Below are positions 22,416-31,790 of a stretch of DNA of 64,000 nucleotides, piece after piece. Below the pieces are notes generated by a model. That model did not search any database. It was not told the origin of the DNA and was given only the letters and a program-made list of their open reading frames with translations. The DNA comes from Bimastos eiseni (Eukaryota; Annelida; Clitellata; Crassiclitellata; Lumbricidae). A program made the translations under genes and the position numbers. Where the stretch lies: assembly GCA_959347315.1 (NCBI GenBank), contig OY365810.1, positions 12,861,597 through 12,925,596 on the forward strand. Reading direction: 5' to 3'. Numbering within the stretch: position 1 is the first letter of the stretch; each line of letters starts with the position of its first letter.

Positions 22416-22863
22416 AAGTAATCGACTCACCCTGAGAAACTTCAAACTCGAAGTTGTTCCCATCGTTTCGGTTATGGTGGTTTTACATCAATGACAAACC
22501 AATAGTCAATAGCTATTGTTTGTCAATAGTCCCAACTTCAAATTGCGTAAACGCAAGCTTCACAATTTCAAGTTCTCTCTCAGACATTTTCGTGCTTCCG
22601 GACTGCTGTTAACCAGAATTTCCGTTCCTCATAAATTCCGGTTTCAGTTTCAAGACAGTTTCTTTTTTAAGACAGCTAACGCGAAACTTATCGAGACCGC
22701 TTGTTCGAGACAGAACAAGACTTTCACTTCAAGACAGTTTCTAAAAATTGAGACACTACCTCGAGACCGAGACCGAGACAGGAGGCTTCCGAGACCGAGA
22801 CACTAAAAAACGGTCTCGAGACGTCTCGAGACCGAGACTCTGTCTCGAGACCATGCAACACTG
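22416..22863. mobile_element. Second copy of the GAGACC-type hAT family (left end uncertain)
   Basis: The right end complements to CAGTGTTGCATGGTCTCGAG. About 200 bases (22660-22863) match 45245-45451 closely, including TTATCGAGACC and ACACTACCTCGAGACCGAG. GTAATCGT follows the right end and GTAATCGA precedes 22416, giving a 7/8 match as a possible duplication. The left terminus itself is poorly preserved. Confidence 0.5.
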
Positions 22864-23265
22864 GTAATCGTAGCAGCTGGTATGAAGTTGAACTATAGAT
22901 GCACGGTTTTTAATGAATTGTAATCAACAGTAAGTCATTTATTGATCGATTGATGGCAATAGAGAACACTAGAAACGCGCGTTCTGATTTTAATAAATTC
23001 CTATAATGTAAACGGCATAAAATTAGCGTCCCCATGATGTAAGTAACGAACTAGAAGGCTTTCAACTATCGTGCAATCTCGAATAATAGGTCGCTCGTTA
23101 CTATGGTAACTGTTCTGTTCAGATGATCCAATCAGAACTGGCAAATTACGTATGTAAGTATTTATAATCAACCGGAGATGGTCAAAAACAACAGAAATCT
23201 TTACAAGATTTATCTTACAACAATTTGATTTGAATGCCGAGTAGATCGAGTGTAGCACAATAGAG

Positions 23266-23701
23266 ATGGGTATGCCTGGGTGCTTTCACTTGACCTGTGA
23301 AGACCAATGCGCATTCAATGTTCTGTCATGTCTTATCCAGTACGTGAATCAAAATAAGAAAAAGGTTCGATATGTGTCAAAGTTAGTGTTGAGCAGCTTG
23401 AGCCATACACGGCTGAGGTATCAAATTCCCACGGGTTTTTTAGATGCTGCCACCCGAGATTCTAGCAGTGGGATGTATTGATCGTCTGACGGCAATATGG
23501 ATCCCACATATGGGATGCCTGCTTGTATGTGATGATACATTTGACGACACGATTATTGAAACCTGCATAGGTCACCTTCAGCTTCATTTTGAGCAATTAG
23601 ACAGGTTCCTCCATCCCAATCTTGCTTCGTCTGAAATCCTATTTCCAGTTCTAAATCAATTTCCTGTCTCTAAACTACCATCCAATTCCGATCAAAACTA
23701 A
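23266..23701 (+). other. Possible coding remnant, unrecognised
   Basis: Two overlapping + strand frames (23266-23481 and 23444-23701) have a non-repetitive, protein-like composition. The second reads IDRLTAIWIPHMGCLLVCDD and ends in a stretch with FLHPNLASSEILFPVLNQF. They could be one protein broken by a frameshift near 23440. I do not recognise the family and there are no clear splice sites. The Polinton inserted 35 bp downstream of the end. Confidence 0.3.
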
Positions 23702-23729
23702 TGAATTATAAAACATCGAATTTGATGTA

Positions 23730-23735
23730 TACAGA
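23730..23735. repeat. Polinton target-site duplication, left (TACAGA)
   Basis: TACAGA is repeated exactly at 35959-35964. If the termini are instead taken as AGTAGATG/CATCTACT, the duplication would be ACAG(A)AG against ACAGAG with one extra base. Either way the length fits the 6-bp Polinton duplication. Confidence 0.55.
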
Positions 23736-23965
23736 AGAGTAGATGTATTTGTTGCTATCTAGCGCATTTGACCATAATATTGGTTAAATCGCCCACCTAA
23801 TAGGTTAATACTACGGTTTAGTAACCTATTAGGTGGCCGATTTAACCAATATTATGGTCACCAAAGTTGAAAATGAGCCAAAGTTGAAAATGAGCCACAA
23901 TTTATGCACAAAAAAGTCTAAGTCAAAAGTCACCGGAATTTCCAATGGTTTCGATGATGAGTCAT
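23736..23965 (+). repeat. Polinton left terminal inverted repeat
   Basis: AGTAGATG, ATTTGTTGCTATCT, the CCATAA-CATTGGTT-like block and CCACCTAATAGGTT match the complement of 35882-35959 in order. A second conserved block, TTTCCAATGGTTTCGATGAT at about 23939, matches the complement of about 35670-35700. Confidence 0.75.
23770..23859. repeat. Near-perfect 38-bp hairpin inside the left TIR
   Basis: Arm 23770-23807 and arm 23822-23859 are inverted copies with one mismatch around a 14-base loop. Each arm holds GACCATAATATTGGTTAAAT. The right TIR has only one such arm (about 35888-35922). Confidence 0.9.
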
Positions 23966-24100
23966 TATCACAAGACTACGAGATATTCATCATCAACCCA
24001 AGAATTAAATGACTCAGGATAACCGAGCTACTTTACTAGCGATTTCTTTGACTCGTTTCTTGATAGCCTTTTCAATTCTAAATATTTCCTGAGTAGTCTT

Positions 24101-24905
24101 CTATAGCTCTTGTTCGTAAAATGAGCCCTGTATTTCCTCACCATTATAATCAGTAATCTTGTAAGTTAGAGGAGCCGTGTACTGAATCTGAGATACTGTA
24201 AACACCTCCTCCGACCATATCGGTGTGTAACCTTTTTCAAATATATTCTTTGACTTCGTTATTCTAACCTTATCTCTAATCGAGAACTTAGGTAAAATGG
24301 GTTCTGAGATCTCGTCACCGTACAAATTCAACCATACTGCCTTCTCAATCACATTCATACTGGCCTTAGATAGCGTCATTTTAATAGAACTATGTCTAGT
24401 ATCGTTGCAATTACCGATCATGTTTCCTAATACATCGATATACCTTCTTGTTGAATTAGCTGTTAAGTACTTGAACATTTTCTACCGCATCGTCCTATTC
24501 CATCGTTCGAACACACACGATTTTTCTTCATTCTCGGTGGAATACAACTCGACTAGGTTCTTAACCTCTTTATTATAAAATTCCTTACCTTTATCCACCC
24601 ACACCTTACCCGGTTTTTTAGCGCTCTCAAATATTTTCAGCAAGCCACTAGCCGTACATTTCCCACTCTTATCATTTAATGGAACAATCCAACCGTACTT
24701 GGAAAACACATCTATTACACTTAGTAAGTACTTCACGCCATCGTCATCTGTAGCAAAAGCCTGCATATCGACTAAATCAGCAGACCAGATTTCATCTAAG
24801 TGTTTTGTAATTTTAGGTTTTTTTAAAACCTAACACGATACTAGCTTTGGTAGATAATATGGGTTTAACAAAACTTCTTTCTATACGCTCCCGTAAGCTG
24901 GGTTA
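24101..24905 (-). pseudogene. Polinton integrase (retroviral-type DDE), broken
   Basis: Integrase joins the element ends to host DNA. On the minus strand the core reads IWSADLVDMQAF (first Asp), VWVDKGKEFYN (second Asp) and CVFERWNRT (Glu), so all three catalytic acids are readable. A C-terminal SH3/chromo-like segment follows (KFSIRDKVRITKSKN). Breaks: an in-frame TAG at 24482-24484 separates core from C-terminus; the frame is also closed by a stop near 24836, with a frameshift at an A-run (about 24824-24832); and the N-terminal NPAYGS region lies in another frame. It is the leftmost gene, transcribed toward the left TIR, as is common in Polintons. Confidence 0.85.
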
Positions 24906-24915
24906 GAAATAACTA

Positions 24916-25760
24916 GTGACAAGAATAACGGCAAGTACAGATGCGGTTTCGATGAATTCTACATTCCGTCAGAAACAAATCTTTGCTAATTTAAAAGTGA
25001 TTGCAGACAACACCGCTCACCAAACGGAGCCAAAGTCATCGTTTTACATATTACTAAGTGATAAGAGTGCCCAAATAAGGACTCGATTCAATCCGTTGAT
25101 ACAGTTCGATAAAGGTAAAAAGACTGAGATGGCTCTAATCAATCTGGAAACGTATTTTTCTTACCCAAACGTCGACGCGACGAACAACAACTTTACGTAT
25201 TCGCCGAATTATGGGAATACGTGGGTTACTATAGTCATCCCCAACGTTGCTTTGAAATAACTGATATAAACGAATATGTTCAGAGAATTATGAAAGAAAA
25301 AGAGCATTATGATATGGCAAACGATGATTACAATATTAAGATCGAGCCAAACACCAATATTTTGAAGACTGTTCTTCATATAGCGGAGAATTACATGGTT
25401 AATTTTTATGGACCGAAGTCTTTCTGTAAGGTTCTAGGTGTCAATGAGCGGAAATATGAAGCGGGATACCAGACATCAGAGAACATAGTGGATATAATGA
25501 GTGTCAGTAATCTGAGGGTAACGAGCGATATCATCGGAGCATCCTATAGCAACGAAACTACTGATAATATAATTTATTCCTATTTCCAGAATGTAGGGCC
25601 TGGTTACAAGATTATCGAAACGCCGAGGAATTTTATATATCTTCCAATCACCCTATCCACGATTTCGGTTAAGGAAACCGCTCTCACAGACCAAAATGGT
25701 CAACTAATTAATCTGCAAGGAGAGGTATTATCGATAAGGTTTCGTATAAGAGAGACTTAA
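24916..25760 (+). pseudogene. Conserved Polinton virion-type protein, frameshifted
   Basis: Two frames, 24916-25260 and 25221-25760, make up one conserved protein, with a 1-nt shift in the overlap. Landmarks are EMALINLETYFSYPNVDATN, FTYSPNYGNTW, GYQTSENIVDIMSVSNL, NVGPGYKIIETP and TDQNGQLINLQGE, ending IRFRIRET. The family is known to me as a recurrent Polinton open frame, likely structural, but I cannot assign its exact virion role. The minor (penton-like) jelly-roll protein is one possibility. The Met of MALINLE may be the true start, since upstream sequence is open but less typical. It is the first gene of the plus-strand structural block. Confidence 0.65.
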
Positions 25761-25783
25761 ACGGTTTTATAGTTTTGTATAAA

Positions 25784-26376
25784 ATGAGTCGATACATAAA
25801 TGTCAAAGTTAATATTTCAGAAGAACAAAAAGACAAAATCAAAAAATCGCTACAAGCGGGGACCGGTGTTAGCATTGGATTAAAGCACAACGATTTAAAT
25901 GGAAACCACGCGTTAGCTCTTACCCAAGCACAACTCAACAAGTTAGCTAAGGTGTATCAGGGTGGAAAAGGCGCGACTATAAAAATGAGTAAAACGCAAT
26001 TAATACACAGCGCCAAAGTCGAAGGTGGATTTATCGGCGCTGTATTACCGTTTCCTGCAACTACGGGTAAAGTTCTGCTATTGAGCGTGTTACCGAGCTT
26101 AGCTACGGGTGCATTAACAGGTATAGGTGCGGCAGCTGGTTCAAATGTCATAGATAAAGTCACCGGAACGGGTGGCGCGATATATTTCAATAGTCGTGGT
26201 AAAAACTACAAGATAGTGCAACAAGGCCAGGATCTATACTTAAAGCTATACCAAGGTTCTGGACTTGATGGTGTTAAAGAAGGTCTGTGTATGTGAAAAC
26301 AGGTTCTGGATTCGTAAATGGTGAAGGGCTTACCCTTGGACCAGATTCGCCGTTTAAAAACATTCCGCTTCTCTGA
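25784..26376 (+). pseudogene. Polinton conserved basic/hydrophobic protein, C-terminus shifted
   Basis: Starts MSRYINVKVNISEEQKDKIK at ATG 25784. It contains LKHNDLNGNHALALTQAQLNK and IKMSKTQL, then a long Ala/Gly/Leu hydrophobic segment (about residues 85-125) that could be membrane-active, then a Gly-rich tail. The frame stops at 26294-26296. The family's usual SPFKNIP terminus appears downstream in another frame (ends 26376), so there is a frameshift near 26290. In gene order and composition it could be compared with adenoviral capsid-lining proteins, but that is inference. Not an enzyme. Confidence 0.65.
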
Positions 26377-26415
26377 TTGTTACTATAATTTTTTTCTTAT
26401 CTCAGCTTAAATAAA

Positions 26416-26851
26416 ATGTCAATCCAATATAAAATACCACGACCAATTCACAAAATGGGATGGATGAAACCCAAAATTGACAAATCTACAAGAACACAAC
26501 CGAGATCCGTTTCGTAGAAGATGAATGAAGCTGCGTGGAATGCAAAGTATAGACCGCAAAGACAAATGGGTGGTTTAAGATGGGAGTTTTTTTACCCAAG
26601 AAACGATAACTATTCATCCTCACGAGACGGTTGATTTACCGTTAGGCTTAGGTGTCCGAATGACGAAAGGATCGTGTAAAGTTTCACTCCATCCGGAGTT
26701 CATAGAAGCGGGGTGCCGCCTGCCAAGCGATACCGTAACAGGATTCGCGGAAGGCATTTTACTCGATATTAAAAATTGTAGAGACCTCGGAATTGTCACT
26801 ATAAACGAAGGAGATTCGTTATGTTATGTCGATTACCGCGCCAACGAATAA
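26416..26851 (+). pseudogene. Small Polinton gene, possibly dUTPase-like fold
   Basis: The N-terminal part (26416, starts MSIQYKIPRPIHKMGWM) meets TAG near 26510 and shifts frame at a T-run near 26590. The C-terminal part reads HPHETVDLPLGLGVRMTKGS, then DLGIVTINEGDSLCYVDY and a stop at 26849-26851. LPLGLGVRMxxGS and the later V-x-I-x-x-GD resemble the beta-barrel core of dUTPases, but the catalytic motif 3 (Tyr in GVIDxxYxG) is not seen. Catalysis is therefore doubtful and the likeness may be coincidental. Confidence 0.4.
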
Positions 26852-26897
26852 ACTTGAATTCCATTACAAAAATATTCTTCATATTTAAAAAATTGAA

Positions 26898-27393
26898 TTA
26901 AATCAGGCTGCCACTTATCGCCTTCAGAAAATATCTGAAATTCAGCAGGAAATATTACGTGAACGGGAAAAGAGAGAAATAATTTGTAACAAAATGTGAA
27001 AAGAGTGTTAATGTAGTTGATGCGTTGGGAGGTTTGTTTGCTCTTACATCTTCTGGACTCGGTGTATTAGGCGCAACTTTTCTAAGTACCGTCGTAGCCG
27101 CACCAGCTGCAACAATCGTGGTTTCTTTATCCGCTGGAACTGTAGCTTTGTGCCTGTTAGGAAACCAAATCCGCCGAATACTATCGCAGCGGCAAGAAAC
27201 ACATGCAAAAATCAAGACTATAGTCGAAGGGAAACTCAATTCAATCAGCGACCTTGTTTCGAAAGCCCTAGATGATAATACTATCTCAGACTTGGAATAT
27301 ACTGTTATTCTAAGTGAATTCGAGAAATTTAATGAAATGAAGGAAGAGGTTAGAAGTAAAAGCAATGCCAACATAGATGAAGCGACAGAATAA
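26898..27393 (+). pseudogene. Polinton conserved membrane/coiled-coil protein, frameshifted
   Basis: The N-terminal helical segment (ATYRLQKISEIQQEILRERE, from about 26910) is in one frame and stops at a TGA near 26995. A +1 shift in an A-run leads into the second frame (SVNVVDALGGLFALTSSGLG), which is open to 27393. The middle is strongly hydrophobic (Ala/Val/Leu, two likely membrane or helical-hairpin segments). The end, TIVEGKLNSISDLVSKALDD, is a helical domain conserved in this Polinton-specific family. Function unknown. Confidence 0.6.
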
Positions 27394-27505
27394 TCGTTCA
27401 TTAGGGAAGAGGCATTCAAAAACGTATCGAATACAAAGTGAACGTTATTTTACGTTTTACGGTTACGGTTACGTTTTACGTTAAAACATTATCCCACTAA
27501 ATGAA

Positions 27506-28404
27506 ATGTCGTTTCTAAAAATCAAAGAGCCAGCAAAACGAGATTTTATTGTTGAAAACTTTCTCAAGATGAAAGAGAATATTAAACAAGACTCATTTTC
27601 ATAGAAATTAGGGGACACAGGGCTGCAGCGGGAATTGATAAAAGCGTACAAACCTATCATCGACTCACAGTCTGGAATATCCAAAGAAGTAGGTACTATA
27701 AAAGAGAACTCTATGGCAACAACTGTCGCGATTCCAGCATTGACAGCCTCGATATCGACATCATTGAAAGCGATACACTTCCCACAATATCCATCGATAG
27801 AAGTGTTTCATGATGATCCAGTTTCAGAAATTAGAACTTTGGAATTAGGCGATATCGCTACAAAATATTTAAAAGAACACGCTTCAAACAAGAAGTTGAC
27901 GGATATGACCTTCGGAATAAACTCAAAAGGTGGTCAATTTTTCATCGGCAATAGCCAAATCTCGATCGAAGGAGATGACATAACGGTGGGTAATACCACC
28001 TACAAGGGAATTCTGGGGCTATGGGAATTGATGACGATGAAGAAACCAAACGAGTCGAAATACAGTCAAAACAATCCGGACGAGTACTGGGAAATTCTTG
28101 AATCGACGGGTGCCTTGTATCTATCGAATAATCCGAATAAACCCAATCGTCGAGAGGCGTAAAATATATAAGAATAATCAAGCCGTTGCTGGAAAGAAAG
28201 CTCTCGACGCGACAAGGGAAGTTCTCAACGGGCGAAGGAATCGTCGTTCTTCCGCAAGATCCTACTGCGTTAGTGGATATGTTGGCTCGACGACTCGCTA
28301 GCTTCAAAGCGGGCAATATAGGATTAAGAAGCGAGATAGTCGGTATCTGCGACGAGTTACTTCGACAAAATGTGATAAACGTGTCAGAGTATAAAAAAGT
28401 TTAA
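27506..28404 (+). pseudogene. Polinton conserved protein with MSFLKI start, in three pieces
   Basis: Starts MSFLKIKEPAKRDFIVENF at ATG 27506. An in-frame TAG at 27602-27604 follows SFS. The same frame is then open to 28162 (KLGDTGLQ, IHFPQYPSIEVF, FFIGNSQISIEGDDITVG, YKGILGLWELM). The last part continues in another frame to 28404 (GEGIVVLPQDPTALVDML, LRSEIVGICDELLRQ). The order of these blocks is that of a family found repeatedly in invertebrate Polintons. It has no known enzyme motif; I infer a virion or scaffold role from position only. Breaks: one nonsense codon and at least one frameshift near 28150-28190. Confidence 0.7.
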
Positions 28405-28439
28405 TGATACAATTATAAAATGATTGTCGTAACTAAGAG

Positions 28440-28940
28440 AAGATTTAATTAAAGCTACGTTGTAGGAGGCGCTGGAATATTTGAGACGATATCAGGAGGG
28501 ATTTTTCAAAAGAATATTATCTTCGAATGCGGCGAGACAGGTAGCATCATCCGCATTGAGCGCTGGGAAAGACGCTGCAACTGAGATAGGGAAAAAAGGC
28601 TGTAGGTGTCGGTAAGACCGTTGCCATCAATGCTGAAAAGCGACTGGTAGACAAAGCCGCGGCAAAGATGTTTAGTCCACCACCGCCCCCGCAAGCAGCC
28701 GTACTTGGCCAACGGAGCAAGAATTTGTTAATGAAGGGTTTAATATATCCCAACGGAAATACGGCACTTAGTCGAGGTAGCGAGGAAACGTTAAAGAGTT
28801 TAATATCCTCCGATGGAAATACAGATATAAATAATTTACTGTCCGACCACGGTGGCGCCGTGTCGATCCGAGATCTGGTTTGTGGGTCTGGAATGAAGTT
28901 GGCTTATAAAATATTTTGTCCGTATAACAAGATGCAGTGA
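28440..28940 (+). pseudogene. Polinton conserved Ala/Lys-rich protein, frameshifted
   Basis: Reads VVGAGIFETISGGIFQ, then in a shifted frame LSSNAARQVASSALSAGKD and, after another shift in an A-run near 28598, VGVGKTVAINAEKRLVDKAA, open to a TGA at 28938-28940. The protein is short-helix, Ala/Lys-rich and ends with a Ser/Asp-rich region plus IRDLVCGSGMKL. It recurs in Polintons between the MSFLKI-type gene and the capsid gene. Function unknown. Confidence 0.5.
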
Positions 28941-28964
28941 GATATTCTAAGATTTACTGAAAAT

Positions 28965-29550
28965 ATTCTATAGACGAGGGAGTTGAAAGGTACGAATGGC
29001 ACGAGTACGAACCGGTAACGAGAACTAATCTGAACACCGCGGGGGAAATTCGCATCAATATCGAACTTCAAGATCTTTTCAGTCATCCCTCCGAGTTATA
29101 CCTGCTATTTGAAGGTAGACTAAAGCAGATGGAACAGCTTACGCCAATGCCGATGCTGCTGCCATTACCAACAACGGGCCCATGCATCTCTTCAGCCAAA
29201 TGGAAAGAATGCAGCTGTACAAAACCATCGAATCAAAAGCTACTCTGCTAGTTGCCTATCGAGCTCATCAATGCGACACCATAACGATTCCTCAATATAC
29301 CATATTTAGTTGGCGACTTAGCGCAAAGACATGGCCGGAAAAACCGAGGTATATTATCATTGGATTTCAAACGAATCGAAGTGGCAATCAAGAAGCTAAT
29401 CCATCAATTTTCGATCATTGCGATATCAAGAACATACATGTGATGATGAGCCAAGAAAGATATCCAGCGGTCGATTACAACCTATCATTCCCGAATCAGC
29501 AGTTTTTTAGAGCTTATAGACGAGGTCGATCCAAGATACATGTATCTTAG
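28965..29550 (+). pseudogene. Polinton major capsid protein, internally deleted
   Basis: The N-terminal block (VERYEWHEYEPVTRTNLNTA, then IRINIELQDLFSHPSELYLL) is the start of the double-jelly-roll capsid protein of Polintons. After a frameshift at about 29130 the reading resumes with GPMHLFSQ and jumps within a few codons to MQLYKTIESKATLLVAYRAH, a region that normally lies far downstream. It continues with PSIFDHCDIKN, RYPAVDYNLSFPN and stops at 29550. Most of the first jelly roll and the far C-terminus are gone. About 200 codons remain of a protein that is normally several hundred residues long. It cannot form a capsid. Confidence 0.8.
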
Positions 29551-29725
29551 AGAAATAAGAACGAATCCGATAACCGTTGATATCTTTGACCTTGAAACGG
29601 GTGACCTTGTAAAGTATCCGTCATTGTTCAAAACGGCAAGAGCGCATAATACACACGGTAATATATTAAAAAACTTTGGTGGAAGTGTGTGGAGAGAAAG
29701 ATATGTGATAAAGATCCGATCGTAA
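29540..29725 (+). CDS. Short NUMOD1-like domain frame
   Basis: A 61-codon frame overlapping the capsid remnant by 11 bases. The pattern VDIFDLETGDLVKYPSLFK, then ARAHNT, ending WRERYVIKIRS, resembles the NUMOD1-type DNA-binding repeats that accompany homing nucleases and also occur in large DNA viruses. The N-terminus is probably lost with the capsid 3' end. No nuclease motif is adjacent. Domain match is tentative. Confidence 0.4.
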   Translation: MYLREIRTNPITVDIFDLETGDLVKYPSLFKTARAHNTHGNILKNFGGSVWRERYVIKIRS

Positions 29726-29827
29726 GGAACAATTTATAATGATATAGTCATTAAAAATTATTAACATTAATCCTGTTTCTCAGTACTTTTTCTAATAGGT
29801 ACTCGTAAATTTATAGATTTCACGACA

Positions 29828-30028
29828 ATGGAAGAAGACGTAGTTTACACGGTTAAAACGAAGAAATATCTGTACGGTACAGTAGGCTATTTCTATCTGA
29901 TTACGGTTGAGGCGTCGGATGAGACGGAATATTATATGAGCGTGTTCGTGGGGCCATTGCTCGACAAGTTGGAAACGAATAAAGAGAACAAGACATTTAC
30001 TTTTACAAAAACGAAGCTAGAAACGTAA
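29828..30028 (+). CDS. Small hypothetical Polinton protein (66 aa)
   Basis: ATG 29828, reading MEEDVVYTVKTKKYLYGTVG and ending in TFTFTKTKLET with TAA. It is beta-rich and soluble-looking with no known motif. It is the last gene of the plus strand block before the convergent fibre gene, and one of the few undamaged frames in the element. Function unknown. Confidence 0.45.
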   Translation: MEEDVVYTVKTKKYLYGTVGYFYLITVEASDETEYYMSVFVGPLLDKLETNKENKTFTFTKTKLET

Positions 30029-30111
30029 CCGGAATACATCTCGTCGTACATCGTGGTATCCGGAGACAGTGATGTTGTTAATCTCATGGATTAGTTTATT
30101 AATGATGTTTC

Positions 30112-31339
30112 TCATTGAAAATCGTAGCGAATTTCATCATCGTACACGAAAAACTGCATCACGCTTAATCCATGCTTCCCTGGTTCCGCCTCGTAGCGAT
30201 TAAACTTATAAGTCTGATATTTTACAACGGAATCGATTAAAAATTCTTGGTAAGTATTCCTTAAAAAGTGGGATTAGGCGATATGTAAATAGTAACCTCT
30301 TCTCCTTCAATATTGTACGCTGTTATGCACCATTGGAATATCCTTTCGGTTTTTCTATTCTTCTCCCTGAAGCCGATCTTCCAGATTCTCAATGCGGCTG
30401 GACACTTGATAGATATCCACGAATCTGTCCCAGTGTTAGCGCTAGCATCAGACACCCATTCTCCTTCGTCTTTAAGCGCATGAAAGGCTTTGTTATTCGC
30501 AGATAGAGAATTAGCGCTCGCTTGGAAACCATAATTACTAGTGTTGAAGTTAATCTCGATACGTAACCGACGTGAAAATTTTTTTCCTTGTGCGATACCA
30601 GTCAGCGTTGGAATCCACTGCAGCATGCAGATACCAGCGTGTTCGGCATCAGGGTTCATGGATATAATATGAAATCTTCAATGCGCGTAATTGGACGAAG
30701 TGGGAAATGTACGCTCATTTAAATATCTAAACAGGAGGATATCCCCGCCTTAAGGAGGTTAGAATATCTGTAAATACTATTATATTGTTGCTAGCTTGAA
30801 CTTTCCAACTAGAAATATATACGTCATGAGAACGGCCGGCGATGATGTAAAATCCTTACATTGACAGAGGAATGGGGTACTTCATCTGAATCCAAACATT
30901 TGCGGTTGTTTCGGAGACCCAAATGTCGGGGTAGTGAAAAGCGTTTTGAAAAACCCTCCACGTGCTGAATTCATGCCCAAGTACATTGCGATGTTCGCTA
31001 GCATTAGCTTCGAAAGTTAAACTGTTTATTATCGTTGTATCAGAAGTCATGGTTGGAGCCGCTGTCACGAATGATTTCAGGTAATCGGTGTTATCTATTT
31101 GTGCCGATATCACCTGATTGACTAAGGTTTCAACATGATCAAAGCTCGCGGCCTGGCTGGCGATGACTGGTGGATGAATGTCAGTCAGTAGACCTTCTAT
31201 CGATTTGCAAATCACCGTCCAAAGCGTTCGTTCCATCTCATTTTAAAAAGGTGTTACTCGTTTGAGACAGGGTAACACCTCCAGACACTGCTCTATGAGT
31301 TGATCCAGTATCAGTTCGTAAAAATTTATAAACAGGCAT
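30112..31339 (-). pseudogene. Fibre/receptor-binding-like protein with F5/8C-like domain, broken
   Basis: ATG at 31339 (minus) starts MPVYKFLRTDTGSTHRAVSG, then GVTLSQTSNTFLK, an in-frame TGA, DGTNALDGDLQI and another stop. The DGTNxxxGDLxx shaft-like motif is typical of phage and virus tail-fibre repeats. After a frame change, 31236-30856 and 30659-30261 carry two related segments with WISIKCPAALRIWKIGFRE and WVSETTANVWIQMKYP, the beta-sandwich signature of discoidin (F5/8 type C)-like carbohydrate-binding domains. A last shifted piece ends RYDFQ-stop at 30112-30114. I infer a spike that binds cell-surface sugars. At least four breaks make it non-functional. Confidence 0.6.
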
Positions 31340-31397
31340 GTTTATGTATATATAATATTGTTCTTAGTTGATACAAATCGTTAATAGCTTCTTGAAG

Positions 31398-31790
31398 TTA
31401 ACATCCATCGTTGCTCGTCTTCTTCAATACATACAAACATAAATGACCACAAAACACTTCACCGTGAGGTTGTATCCGTTCGCTGTTGTAGAACAGCGGT
31501 CTTCGTAGATAGTTTATCAATTCAGTAGGAGGAGGTAGTCCGTCGTTGTCAAAATCAATCTTATCATTGGCGTGCTTGATCCAACACGTCCAATGTGTTC
31601 CTTTACCGTCAGAATCTAGATTAAGGATGCCGCATTCGTTCGCTCTTGACCTCTGTGGTAACTCATCTCCTAGAAATTCTCCTCTGAAATTATTTATATT
31701 AAGTTTCCTCGCCGCTTCGATTAGATCCATATTCGACAAAGCAATATTAGGTAGCGTTACGCCTTCGACATCGATTAGTTTAGTGCTCAT
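31398..31790 (-). CDS. Adenain-type cysteine protease, apparently intact
   Basis: A 130-residue minus strand frame from ATG 31790. Family C5/Ulp1-like maturation protease: His in GTHWTCW, acid/Asn region FDNDGLPPP, Gln in RIQPHGE and nucleophile Cys in VFCGHLCLY, in the right order and spacing. It would process virion precursors. The start overlaps the polymerase stop by ATGA (31787-31790), suggesting one transcript with coupled or re-initiated translation. It is the only enzyme gene of the element with no visible break. The length is at the short end for the family. Confidence 0.8.
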   Translation of the reverse strand: MSTKLIDVEGVTLPNIALSNMDLIEAARKLNINNFRGEFLGDELPQRSRANECGILNLDSDGKGTHWTCWIKHANDKIDFDNDGLPPPTELINYLRRPLFYNSERIQPHGEVFCGHLCLYVLKKTSNDGC

